Of a stretch of 54,288 bases of DNA, positions 25,813 to 33,991 are shown in pieces. Source of the DNA: Alphaproteobacteria bacterium. Its GTDB lineage: Bacteria; Pseudomonadota; Gammaproteobacteria; JAGOUN01. Each line of letters starts with the position of its first letter. Position 1 is the first letter of the stretch. The notes under the pieces are model-generated. The model saw only the letters and a program-made list of their open reading frames with translations, was not told the origin of the DNA and searched no databases. The DNA is taken from NCBI GenBank assembly GCA_021151585.1, contig JAGKWX010000010.1, positions 1-54,288 of the forward strand, read 5' to 3'. A program made the translations under genes and the position numbers.

Positions 25813-25890
25813 ATGCCGCCCGTATTATGGGAAAAGGCAGTCCAGCCAAGCAGATCGCGAATGCCTCCAAGTGATGCTATTATTGCATAG
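25813..25890 (+). CDS. Possible 25-residue small ORF or gene remnant
   Basis: An ATG at 25813 is preceded by GGAGG (25800-25804) at good distance and opens a 25-codon frame ending at 25890. A different frame of the same stretch (upstream of 25860) reads like part of a larger protein (GGSQYAARIMGKGSPAKQIA), so this may instead be debris of a decayed gene. Neither product is recognised. The rest of 25562-26037 contains nothing I can identify apart from the possible RNA structure and a weak hairpin near 25920. Confidence 0.25.
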   Translation: MPPVLWEKAVQPSRSRMPPSDAIIA

Positions 25891-26012
25891 CGATTGTTTT
25901 TAAAATACCAAAGATGTCTCAATTTTTTGTGAGATTTTCACTATTTTTGAATAAAAAATCTTCAAAATGGCAAAGAATTTCATGGTCTAGAGTCTTTAAA
26001 GGATTATTGCGG

Positions 26013-26033
26013 GGCGTCTGTTACTCGCCCCTT
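26013..26033 (-). terminator. Hairpin after der
   Basis: GGGGCG and CGCCCC form a perfect six-base stem just after the der stop codon. No strong run of T follows, so termination efficiency is doubtful. Confidence 0.35.
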
Positions 26034-26037
26034 CATG

Positions 26038-27519
26038 TTAGCGTTTATTCTGTCGTCTTTTCTTTTCTTGCTTTGCGCGTACTATAATACGTTGTCGGCT
26101 GCGCTGTTGCGATTCCGTTAATGTATTTGGCTTATCCTTAAAAGGGTTATCGGTTGTTTTCAGTTCTAGACGAATAGGGGTGCCGACGAGCTTTAAGGCA
26201 TCTCGAAAAAAGCCTATCAAATAGCGTTGATAATCTTTCGGTAATGCCTCTGCTTGATTGCCATGAATGACAATAATCGGCGGATTATGCCCACCACTAT
26301 GAGCATATTTTAATTTAATACGACGCCCGCTGACTTGTGGCGGTGAGTGATTTTCAAGTGCTTGCATTAAAATCTTGGTTAATTGATTTGTGCTATGCTT
26401 TTTGGTCGCGCTGGCGTAGACATCGTCAATCGTTGTAAATAATTGATTAACGCCTGAGCCTTGCAATGCAGAAATAAAATGTATTTTTGCAAAATTAATA
26501 AAGGTTAATTTGCGATCTAATTCTGATTTGACGCGTTTGCGCGCATCGTTATCAAGCGCATCCCATTTGTTTATAGCAATAATTAGAGATCTTCCTGATT
26601 CGAGCGCATAGCCTAATAAATGCAAATCTTGATCGGTGACATTTTCTTTAGCGTCGATGACGATAACAACAACATTCGCTTCATCAATAGCCTGTAGCGA
26701 TTTGATAATAGAAAATTTCTCGATAGTTTCATGAGTTCGACTTTTGCGTCGAATGCCTGCTGTATCAATTAGTGTATAATGTTTGCCACGCCTTTCCATG
26801 GGGATGTAAATGCTATCACGAGTTGTGCCGGGCATATCGTAAACAATCACCCGTTCTTCGCCTAGCATACAATTAACTAATGTTGATTTGCCGACGTTAG
26901 GTTTGCCGATAAGTGCAATTTTAATATTCTTGATTTGGTCTTTGTTTGTGTCGTCCACTAAAACATCACTACCTGGAATATCGTGTTCCTCTTGAGGTTC
27001 GAGCGTGTCGATAGAAGGATGGGTATTGATTAAAAACTCAGAAAAAAGCGTCTCAAGAAACCTATTCACTCCGCGATTATGCGCTGCAGAAATGCCTAGC
27101 GGCTCGCCCAGTGCTAATTGATGAAATTCAGCTAATGCGATTTCTGATTGTGTTTTATCAATTTTGTTGGCCAATAACATAGCGGGTTTTTGTAATAAAC
27201 GTACTTTTTGTGCTAGCGCTTCATCGGCTGCAGTGACTCCCACCTTGGCGTCCACAATAAAAACAACGCAATCTGCCTCTTCAATTGCTAGTTCAGTTTG
27301 TTTTAGTGCCAGTGCTTCTATGCCTGTTTCTTTGCCTTCAATGCCGCCAGTATCAACGACGATAAATGCTTGATCATGATACATTGCGCGACCGTATTGT
27401 CTGTCACGCGTTAAGCCTGAAAAATCCGAAACAATCGCGTCGCGTGTGCGAGTTAAGCGATTAAAGAGAGTCGACTTTCCAACATTAGGCCGACCAACTA
27501 GTGCTATAATAGGAATCAT
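26038..27519 (-). CDS. der: Ribosome assembly GTPase Der (EngA)
   Basis: 493 residues with two tandem GTPase domains: first GRPNVGKSTLFNRL, DTGG and NKID; second GKPNVGKSTLVNCM, DTAGIRRKS and NKWD. A KH-like domain ends the protein, with a strongly basic tail (RQRIIVRAKQEKKRRQNKR). Der is needed for 50S subunit maturation. It is the last gene of the rodZ-hisS-yfgM-bamB-der group, 5 bp behind bamB. Confidence 0.97.
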   Translation of the reverse strand: MIPIIALVGRPNVGKSTLFNRLTRTRDAIVSDFSGLTRDRQYGRAMYHDQAFIVVDTGGIEGKETGIEALALKQTELAIEEADCVVFIVDAKVGVTAADEALAQKVRLLQKPAMLLANKIDKTQSEIALAEFHQLALGEPLGISAAHNRGVNRFLETLFSEFLINTHPSIDTLEPQEEHDIPGSDVLVDDTNKDQIKNIKIALIGKPNVGKSTLVNCMLGEERVIVYDMPGTTRDSIYIPMERRGKHYTLIDTAGIRRKSRTHETIEKFSIIKSLQAIDEANVVVIVIDAKENVTDQDLHLLGYALESGRSLIIAINKWDALDNDARKRVKSELDRKLTFINFAKIHFISALQGSGVNQLFTTIDDVYASATKKHSTNQLTKILMQALENHSPPQVSGRRIKLKYAHSGGHNPPIIVIHGNQAEALPKDYQRYLIGFFRDALKLVGTPIRLELKTTDNPFKDKPNTLTESQQRSRQRIIVRAKQEKKRRQNKR

Positions 27520-27524
27520 TTTTT

Positions 27525-28679
27525 TTATTTCTGTAAAATTTTATAGGCGTACAAGCGACCATCATTACTTTGTACGATAACTAAGCCATTAATAAATAAT
27601 GGCGCGCTAATAACGCCATCGCTATCAACAGATGTGCGCGCGACAAAATGACCATCTTTTGCACTCAATATATGTAAGTAACCTTCTTTATCTGCAATTG
27701 CAACAAGGTCATTGCCAAGGTAAGTTGGTGCGGTCAAGTATCGGTATTTTAGCGCTTCTTGCTTCCATAGAATGGCGCCATTAGAGCGATTAACAGCGAT
27801 TAGGTCGCCGTTGTTGTTACCAACAAAGAGCGTTGTGTCAGATAAAGAAAAGTCATTATATGTAGATATATCGACACTCCACATCGTATCCCGTGTGTTT
27901 AGATCAAATGCGATTAATTTTCCTTGATAAGTGGCTGCATAGACAGTTTTATTGATAACTTTTGGCGTTGCTGCAATATCCGCCATGCGTTCTACATCTG
28001 TTTTTCCTTCGGGGAGGCTAATTTGTTTGGTCCATAAAATATTGCCACTCACTTGATCAAATGCAATTAAAGCGCCGTTAGAAAAGCCTACTATGACCAT
28101 AGGATTTTGTATTATAGGATCGCTAGTATCCCGTAAAATTAATGATGGTAGTGTTTGTTGATAATTCCAAATAGGCGCGCCAGTTTGGGCGTCTAGCGTA
28201 GTGATTTCGCCGTTGATTGTTTTTGCAAAAACAGCATTGTTATATGATTTCGGCGCAGCCATGACGGTACTAGGAACGGGCTTGGCCCATATAATTGCGC
28301 CATTGGCTTTGTCTAGTTTAACAATTTGACCACGATCAGTTCCCAAGTATAGGGCTGATTGAGTGGCTGTAATATTACTGCTGAAATGCAAATCTTTGTG
28401 TCGTTGAGTCCAAACAATTTTTCCTGTACTCGTGTCGAGGGCAGATATCGTGCCGTCGTTACCCGCCGTGTATATGATGTTGTTTTCTATTGCGGGTGTT
28501 AATTTAAACAGCAATTCGTCATTGCCGTCATTCGGGTGTGATACCCATACTTGTTGAAGCGCTGCTGATTCAGAAAATGTTGTTAACGGTGTTGGTTTAG
28601 GTAATTTTGACCCGCCACACGCGGTTAATAGTGTCGCTAAAATAGCAAGTGAAAAATATTTTATCAATGGTGTGTTCAT
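27525..28679 (-). CDS. bamB: Outer membrane assembly lipoprotein BamB
   Basis: 384 residues. The lipoprotein signal has LLTACGGS (lipid-modified Cys21). The rest is an eight-bladed beta-propeller of PQQ-like repeats, recognisable by recurring motifs such as GTISALDTSTGKIVW and GQIVKLDKANGAIIW. BamB works with BamA in inserting outer-membrane proteins. It overlaps the upstream YfgM gene by 4 bp, the usual bamB-yfgM arrangement. Confidence 0.95.
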   Translation of the reverse strand: MNTPLIKYFSLAILATLLTACGGSKLPKPTPLTTFSESAALQQVWVSHPNDGNDELLFKLTPAIENNIIYTAGNDGTISALDTSTGKIVWTQRHKDLHFSSNITATQSALYLGTDRGQIVKLDKANGAIIWAKPVPSTVMAAPKSYNNAVFAKTINGEITTLDAQTGAPIWNYQQTLPSLILRDTSDPIIQNPMVIVGFSNGALIAFDQVSGNILWTKQISLPEGKTDVERMADIAATPKVINKTVYAATYQGKLIAFDLNTRDTMWSVDISTYNDFSLSDTTLFVGNNNGDLIAVNRSNGAILWKQEALKYRYLTAPTYLGNDLVAIADKEGYLHILSAKDGHFVARTSVDSDGVISAPLFINGLVIVQSNDGRLYAYKILQK

Positions 28680-29308
28680 ATAGTGTTCTCTAGTTTCATA
28701 GCGAGTGTTGGCATGGTATTACCAGCATCAGGAAGTAATGTATTAGCAGCTTCGTAATTTGTTTTGGCATTTTGTGTGTCGCCTAATGCTAAATAGGTAT
28801 CGGCTATTTTGATGAGCGCCAAACCTTTAAAAGCATCTACGTTAATTTCTTTTAATGTATCAATTGCTTGTTCTTCCTGATGTTGTGCTGCTTGAACGCT
28901 GCCTAAACGTAATCGTGCGATGGATTTAATGTTATCATCATGAGTATGTTTGATAATCCAGCTCAGTGCTGAGTCGGCAGTATTATAATCTTGTTTATCT
29001 GCTGCTACTTTTGCTTGAATGAATAGTGCGTATTGTGTGTAAGGCGAGTGAGGGTTCTTATCTTGTAAGCTAGTAATTGCCTTGTCTAGCGCATCATTGT
29101 TTTTGCTTTGATAGGCATCTATGGCTTGTTGATATAAAACAGAGGCATCTACGGCGCGATTATGTTGATAATCTTTCCATGCGCGCCAACCGTATATAAT
29201 GGCTATCGCTAATATAATACCAATCAAAATAGACGGGCCGTAAGATTTAATCCACCGTTTGAGGTCATCAATTTGCTCTTCTTCAGTTTTATATACGTGG
29301 CTGCTCAC
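28676..29308 (-). CDS. yfgM: YfgM-type ancillary SecYEG translocon subunit
   Basis: 210 residues. A short cytoplasmic start (YKTEEEQIDDLKRWIKSYG) is followed by one membrane helix (about residues 27-44, SILIGIILAIAIIYGWRAW). TPR-like helices then extend to the C-terminus. YfgM associates with SecYEG and periplasmic chaperones in E. coli. The start LKRWIKSYG is typical of the family. It lies between hisS and bamB, as in many gammaproteobacteria. Confidence 0.9.
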   Translation of the reverse strand: MSSHVYKTEEEQIDDLKRWIKSYGPSILIGIILAIAIIYGWRAWKDYQHNRAVDASVLYQQAIDAYQSKNNDALDKAITSLQDKNPHSPYTQYALFIQAKVAADKQDYNTADSALSWIIKHTHDDNIKSIARLRLGSVQAAQHQEEQAIDTLKEINVDAFKGLALIKIADTYLALGDTQNAKTNYEAANTLLPDAGNTMPTLAMKLENTI

Positions 29309-29427
29309 AACAATGCTCTTTTATCTGTCTGTCGGATGATGCATTATCCTTGAAAAAGAGATTGAAAGCTACTATGGTCTGTGACTTAAGTTGAGTGTAA
29401 GTGCGTTTGCTAGCCAGGGAAAAGTCA

Positions 29428-29446
29428 CAAGGCGCTAGGCGCCTTG
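29428..29446. terminator. Perfect hairpin between hisS and yfgM
   Basis: CAAGGCGC and GCGCCTTG form an eight-base stem with a TAG loop in the 215-bp gap after hisS. No T-run of terminator quality follows on either strand, so it may be an RNA-processing or attenuating hairpin instead. Confidence 0.35.
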
Positions 29447-29523
29447 AAGATAGGTTCTCGAACAGATCGGCTCAATTAGAGACAAGTCATAGGCGTGATT
29501 TTTTATGTATGGCAGTTTGTCGA

Positions 29524-30798
29524 TTAAGTGGTTTTCAAAATCAGCAACAGTTCTTCCAGGTCTAAAGTTTGTTGTGCTTTTTCTTCCCGCAAAAATTTCA
29601 CCGTGACTTTGTTTTCACGAACTTCATCATCGCCGAGAATTAAGGCACATCGTGCGCCGCTTTTATCTGCCTTTTTGAACTGGCTTTTTAGGCCGCCGTC
29701 GCCGCAATGCATAACCAGGCGTAGATCTGGCAAAGAAGTGCGCAATTTGTCTGCTAGAATGAGAGCTGCGGTTTTTGCTTCATTGTTGGCTACAACAAGA
29801 TAAGCGTCACTTTGCTGAGATAGTTTTTGAAAGTTTTCTTGTGTTTCTAACAACAATAATAAGCGCTCAATGCCTAAGCCAAATCCAAATGCAGGAGTGG
29901 CCTGACCGCCTAATTGATCGACTAAGCCATCATAACGTCCACCAGCACATACTGTGCTTTGCGCGCCTAAACCATCATCGGCGACCCATTCAAATACAGT
30001 ATCATTATAATAGTCCAGTCCTCTAACAATGTATGGGTCGATAGTGTATGTGATTTTTAAAGCGTCTAAATAAGATAAAATGCTTTGAAAATGTTGTTTA
30101 GAATGTTCATTCAGAAAATCGAGTAATTTGGGCGCTTGTTCAATTAACGGTTTTAGAGCAGAATTTTTACTGTCTAAAATTCGCAATGGATTGGTGTTTA
30201 AGCGTCGCAAACAATCTTCGTCTAGCAGGGCTTTGTGTGGCGTAAAATAGTTGACTAAAGCATCGCGATATTTTTTGCGCGTTTCTGACGTGCCAATTGA
30301 ATTTATATGTAGCTTGACGTTGTTGATTAATCCAAATGCTTTAAAGATCGCGGCAGATAATGCAATAACTTCAGCGTCAATATCGGGTGTGGACATTCCG
30401 AATGCCTCAATACCCAGTTGATGAAATTGGCGATAGCGACCTTTTTGAGGGCGCTCATGGCGATAGAAGGGGCCTAAATACCATAAACGTTGAATTTGAT
30501 TGTATAAAAGACCGTGCTCAAGAGCTGCGCGTACACAACACGCCGTGCCTTCTGGGCGCAGGCTCAGTGATTCTCCGTTGCGATCATCAAAAGTATACAT
30601 TTCCTTTTCGACGATATCAGTGACATCGCCAATAGATCGCTTAAATAAATTGGTTTGCTCTATTACGGGGAAGCGAATTTCGTTATAACCATAACTGTGA
30701 ACGACACGAGCTAATGTTGTTTCTATGAATTGCCAGCGACACGATGTTTCCGGCAAAACATCGTTCATTCCGCGAATAGCTTTAATTAGTTGGTTCAC
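29524..30798 (-). CDS. hisS: Histidyl-tRNA synthetase
   Basis: 424 residues. Class II motifs are visible: RGMNDVLP near the start, motif 2 around LWYLGPFYRHERPQKGRYRQFHQ, the histidine-specific GLDYYNDTVFEW and AGGRYDGLVDQLGG, and motif 3 GFGLGIERL. The anticodon-binding domain occupies the last 100 residues. Its start codon overlaps the end of rodZ by 4 bp. In the usual gammaproteobacterial order ispG separates rodZ from hisS; here it is absent. Confidence 0.97.
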   Translation of the reverse strand: MNQLIKAIRGMNDVLPETSCRWQFIETTLARVVHSYGYNEIRFPVIEQTNLFKRSIGDVTDIVEKEMYTFDDRNGESLSLRPEGTACCVRAALEHGLLYNQIQRLWYLGPFYRHERPQKGRYRQFHQLGIEAFGMSTPDIDAEVIALSAAIFKAFGLINNVKLHINSIGTSETRKKYRDALVNYFTPHKALLDEDCLRRLNTNPLRILDSKNSALKPLIEQAPKLLDFLNEHSKQHFQSILSYLDALKITYTIDPYIVRGLDYYNDTVFEWVADDGLGAQSTVCAGGRYDGLVDQLGGQATPAFGFGLGIERLLLLLETQENFQKLSQQSDAYLVVANNEAKTAALILADKLRTSLPDLRLVMHCGDGGLKSQFKKADKSGARCALILGDDEVRENKVTVKFLREEKAQQTLDLEELLLILKTT

Positions 30799-31556
30799 GG
30801 TGTTTCCTCTGCATCAATGACCATGGGGCCTGTGGGTTTTTTGTTTTCAAGCTCTGGTGTGCTTGTGGTTGTTTCTGTGGATGCGATAGAGTTTTGTATC
30901 TCTTTTGGCTTTGGCTCTGGTGCAACAGGGGTTGTCGGTGTTGTGACCGAGCTTGAATTGTCTGCTGTGGCGCTGATGGTATCTGTTTCGATGCCGGTTT
31001 CGGTTTCGGAGCTTGGTGCTTGATTAGAAACGGTTATTTCTTGTTCTGGCACTACTTCTTGCGAAGTGGGTGCTAAATCAGGCGTTGCCAATTGTGGCGC
31101 GTCAATTGAGCTATCTGTGACCGAATTGATTATTGCAGGCTCGATCACCTTTTCTTCAATTGTTTTGCTCCTATTATGCCACATAGAAGAGCAAATTATG
31201 AGCAAAAATACCACGCTAATGTAAGCGGCTATTTTTCTAATTCGTGGGGTGAGGGGTGTTTTTTTGACTATGGATTGTAATTGTGGCTTGATCATTTCGG
31301 CTTGATTTTCTGCATCTAGCATAGCAATTACGAGGTTGACCAAATTATCCGGTAAATTTAAATATTTTGCGTAAGATCGAATATAGCCACGCATAAATAC
31401 CGGTGCAAAACGGCGATGAGAAAAATCACCTGCTTCGATTTGTTCTATTACGGATACATTCAAATGCAAGGCATTAGCGATCTCGGAAATCGATAAGCCA
31501 CGCTGTTCGCGAATTTGTTGAAATTGCTTATAGGCTTGTGAATGAGTTTCTGGCAT
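30795..31556 (-). CDS. rodZ: RodZ-like HTH membrane protein, short form
   Basis: 253 residues. An N-terminal helix-turn-helix of the RodZ type spans residues 10-75 (LSISEIANALHLNVSVIEQIEAGDF, then FMRGYIRSYAKYLNL). One membrane helix at about 110-126 (IAAYISVVFLLIICSSM) follows. The periplasmic part is a low-complexity tail rich in Thr, Pro, Ser and Glu, without the beta-rich DUF4115 domain that full RodZ carries. RodZ connects MreB filaments to the membrane. The position before hisS supports the assignment. Confidence 0.85.
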   Translation of the reverse strand: MPETHSQAYKQFQQIREQRGLSISEIANALHLNVSVIEQIEAGDFSHRRFAPVFMRGYIRSYAKYLNLPDNLVNLVIAMLDAENQAEMIKPQLQSIVKKTPLTPRIRKIAAYISVVFLLIICSSMWHNRSKTIEEKVIEPAIINSVTDSSIDAPQLATPDLAPTSQEVVPEQEITVSNQAPSSETETGIETDTISATADNSSSVTTPTTPVAPEPKPKEIQNSIASTETTTSTPELENKKPTGPMVIDAEETP

Positions 31557-31646
31557 GCTTAATCTCTGTTTTCTACTAATGATAGTATCTTACCTAAGAA
31601 TCTATTCAATGTCTTCCACATAGCTGAAAAAGGAGTAAAACTGGCT

Positions 31647-31708
31647 AAAAGTTCAGATCATTTCCGTTAAATAGGGTTAACTATTCGTTTCAAATGATCT
31701 AAACTTTT
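31647..31708. repeat. Long imperfect palindrome between rodZ and pgeF
   Basis: Arms of 17 bp at 31647-31663 and 31692-31708 match with a single mismatch. The loop contains a second inverted repeat (AATAG and CTATT around GGTTAA). It lies between divergent genes. It could be a two-sided operator, a cruciform or a short mobile palindrome. Confidence 0.7.
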
Positions 31709-31761
31709 GTCTGCTTTATTTTCTTTTGCGCTTAATTTAAAGACATTAAACAGATTCTAAT

Positions 31762-32529
31762 ATGAAAACAGATACTAGTTTGCCGTTATTGATCCCGACA
31801 TGGCCTGCCCCTAAAAATGTTAGGGCTTACACTAGTTTGCGATATCCTGGGAACAGCATGGGTCAATACGCAGCCTTTAATATGGCTATGCATGTCGGCG
31901 ATACATCGCATGACGTCTTGATTAATCGTGCTGATTTTATGAGTTATGCGCAGTTGCCTCAGGAGCCAAAATGGCTACATCAAACACATAGCGACATTGC
32001 CTGGTCGGCAGAAATGATTTCAACGGAGCGCCCACCTATTGGCGACGCTTCTTTTACCAGTCAAAAAGACACTGTTTGTGTTGTTATGACGGCTGATTGT
32101 TTGCCTATATTGGTAAGCAACAATAAAGGCACGGAGGTAGCAGCGATTCATGCTGGCTGGCAAGGTTTGGCTAAGGGCGTGGTTGAAAGTACATTGTCGC
32201 AATTAAACTCTGCTGCCGAGTCGTTATTGATTTGGATAGGGCCATCGATTCAGCAGTCGTATTATGAAGTCGGTGAAGATGTTTATGCGGAGTTTGCACG
32301 CTGCCATTCTGGTGCAGAAATGCGTGCCGCTTTTTTGACGCAAAAACATCAAAAATGGTTAGCTAATGTTCCGTTGTTAGCTGTGCAACGTTTAGTTCGT
32401 TGCGGTGTGTTGCTTAAAAATATCTATTTATCTAATGAATGCACCTATGCTAATCCTGATAAATACTATTCTTATCGGCGAGATGGCATGACAGGAAGAA
32501 TGGCGAGCGCGATTTTCATATCAGCTTGA
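31762..32529 (+). CDS. pgeF: PgeF/YfiH laccase-domain protein
   Basis: 255 residues. The domain carries metal-site motifs of the family: LHQTHSD, MTADCLPILV (Cys ligand) and AIHAGWQGLAKGVVE (His ligand), then the signature GPSIQQSYYEVGEDV. E. coli YfiH clears misincorporated amino acids from peptidoglycan precursors, and related proteins act as purine nucleoside phosphorylases. The gene is divergent from rodZ. No frame problems are seen. Confidence 0.93.
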   Translation: MKTDTSLPLLIPTWPAPKNVRAYTSLRYPGNSMGQYAAFNMAMHVGDTSHDVLINRADFMSYAQLPQEPKWLHQTHSDIAWSAEMISTERPPIGDASFTSQKDTVCVVMTADCLPILVSNNKGTEVAAIHAGWQGLAKGVVESTLSQLNSAAESLLIWIGPSIQQSYYEVGEDVYAEFARCHSGAEMRAAFLTQKHQKWLANVPLLAVQRLVRCGVLLKNIYLSNECTYANPDKYYSYRRDGMTGRMASAIFISA

Positions 32530-32665
32530 TCTAGTTATAATCATGAGTTTTTAATGCCCATGAACAAGCGTGCGGCTTTACAAGGCGTGAGAAAATTCAC
32601 TATACCCAGCTTGTCTGGTAGGTTTTAACGGTTGAATCCAGGATTATAGACAATTATGAATTGCG

Positions 32666-32689
32666 CTATCGAATTGAGATCTCTACAAT
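32666..32689 (+). promoter_or_regulatory. Promoter of ribF
   Basis: TTGCGC (about 32661-32666) and TACAAT (32684-32689) are separated by 17 bp. Transcription would start near 32696, at the most upstream candidate ATG, which argues for the internal start at 32726. Confidence 0.5.
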
Positions 32690-32725
32690 ATACCTATGAC
32701 AAATTTGGTATATGCGCGAACATCG

Positions 32726-33697
32726 ATGAAAACTCTTTTGCGTCGATCTTTCACTTCTGTTGAGAGTAATCAAGCACCCGCTGTTGTGACACTCGGTAAT
32801 TTCGATGGTATTCATCGTGGTCATCAATGGCTGATAAACAACACGGTTGATTATGCAAAAAAACACCATTTGCGTAGTATTGTCTTAACCTTTGACCCTA
32901 TGCCATCCGAGTTTTTTTTTCCTGAAAACGCGCCCGCGCGTTTGATGCGATTTATAGAAAAATGGTTTTTTTTACAGGATTTTTCCATAGATGAATTATT
33001 TGTTGTGCCATTTACTCAAGAATTGGCACAGTTATCTGCCACAGCTTTTGTTGAAGAAATTTTAGTAAAAAAACTCAATGTTAAACATGTTTTTGTCGGT
33101 GAAGATTTTCGTTTTGGTTTTCAGCGCCAAGGTGATGTGGCGTTATTGCGCGCTCAGGGTGAAAGGTTGGGATTTAGTGTTGTCATGCACACAGAATTTT
33201 ATCCTAGTTCAGCCCCTATTAGCACCGGCCCTGGCCAGGTAATTAGCAGTACTTCTATTCGCGAAGCTTTAAAGGCTGGAGATTTTCTGCTTGCAGAACA
33301 GTTATTAGGTCATCCTTATAAAAATATTGGTCGTGTTGTTCATGGTTTAAAATTAGGTCGTGAGTTAGGTTGTCCTACGGCTAATATTCCCATGAGAAGA
33401 CGTTTTTCACCCGTGCATGGAGTTTATGTTGTGGCTGTAAAAGGTCCAGGCATTTCGCATTATGGTGTGGCTAGTATTGGCAATCGTCCTGCGATTGGCG
33501 CTGGCCCTGCATTTTTGTTAGAAGTCCATCTTTTTGATTTTTCAGGAGATTTATATGGAAAACGCTTGGAAGTCACGTATTTGCATAAATTGCGCGATGA
33601 GTGGATGTTTGGTTCGTTGGACGATCTAAAAACGCAAATAGCGATAGATTGCCAACAAGCGAGAGAATACGCCACAACGGTAAAATTGCCAAAATAA
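32726..33697 (+). CDS. ribF: Bifunctional riboflavin kinase / FAD synthetase
   Basis: 323 residues from the ATG at 32726; an ATG at 32696 would add ten residues but coincides with the predicted transcription start. The N-terminal adenylyltransferase domain has LGNFDGIHRGHQWL and the ISSTSIREAL motif. The C-terminal flavokinase domain has GRVVHGLKLGRELGCPTANI. Makes FMN and FAD. A segment before ISSTSIREAL (STGPGQV) is encoded by locally GC-rich sequence containing GGCC-CT-GGCC, possibly a small insertion. Position before ileS and lspA is classical. Confidence 0.95.
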   Translation: MKTLLRRSFTSVESNQAPAVVTLGNFDGIHRGHQWLINNTVDYAKKHHLRSIVLTFDPMPSEFFFPENAPARLMRFIEKWFFLQDFSIDELFVVPFTQELAQLSATAFVEEILVKKLNVKHVFVGEDFRFGFQRQGDVALLRAQGERLGFSVVMHTEFYPSSAPISTGPGQVISSTSIREALKAGDFLLAEQLLGHPYKNIGRVVHGLKLGRELGCPTANIPMRRRFSPVHGVYVVAVKGPGISHYGVASIGNRPAIGAGPAFLLEVHLFDFSGDLYGKRLEVTYLHKLRDEWMFGSLDDLKTQIAIDCQQAREYATTVKLPK

Positions 33698-33979
33698 ATG
33701 AATAGACTTTTTTTTAAAAGCGCCTATAATTTTAAGCTGAATACGCCCGTTGAACAATCCCACATAATGATTGTAACGTTGGTTAACAAGATAGTGCCTT
33801 TTGATTTGAAATTGGCAACTGAAGCTGCAAAACTTATCAAAGAAACACAATCTCTCGGTTTATCTTGGGGTGATTGTGAGTGTCTTGCATTGTCAAAAGA
33901 GCTGCATTTGCCGATTTATAGCGCAGATAAATATTGGCAAAAACTAGATATTCCTAATGAAATTATTTTAATAAGATAA
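33698..33979 (+). pseudogene. Remnant of a PIN-domain (VapC-like) toxin
   Basis: 93 codons. The last 55 residues read like the C-terminal half of PIN toxins: GLSWGDCECLALSKELHLPIYSADKYWQKLD, with the acidic residue of the GD motif and the ADKYW motif. The N-terminal half with the first catalytic aspartate and its strand is missing and no antitoxin gene accompanies it. It directly follows the ribF stop codon and precedes ileS, so it is a decayed toxin stranded in a housekeeping operon. Confidence 0.72.
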
Positions 33980-33991
33980 GTGAATTAAAAC

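Noticed and set aside
25562..25900. 6S RNA or T-box leader
   Set aside because: No central bubble typical of 6S RNA and no T-box sequence or specifier arrangement could be made out.
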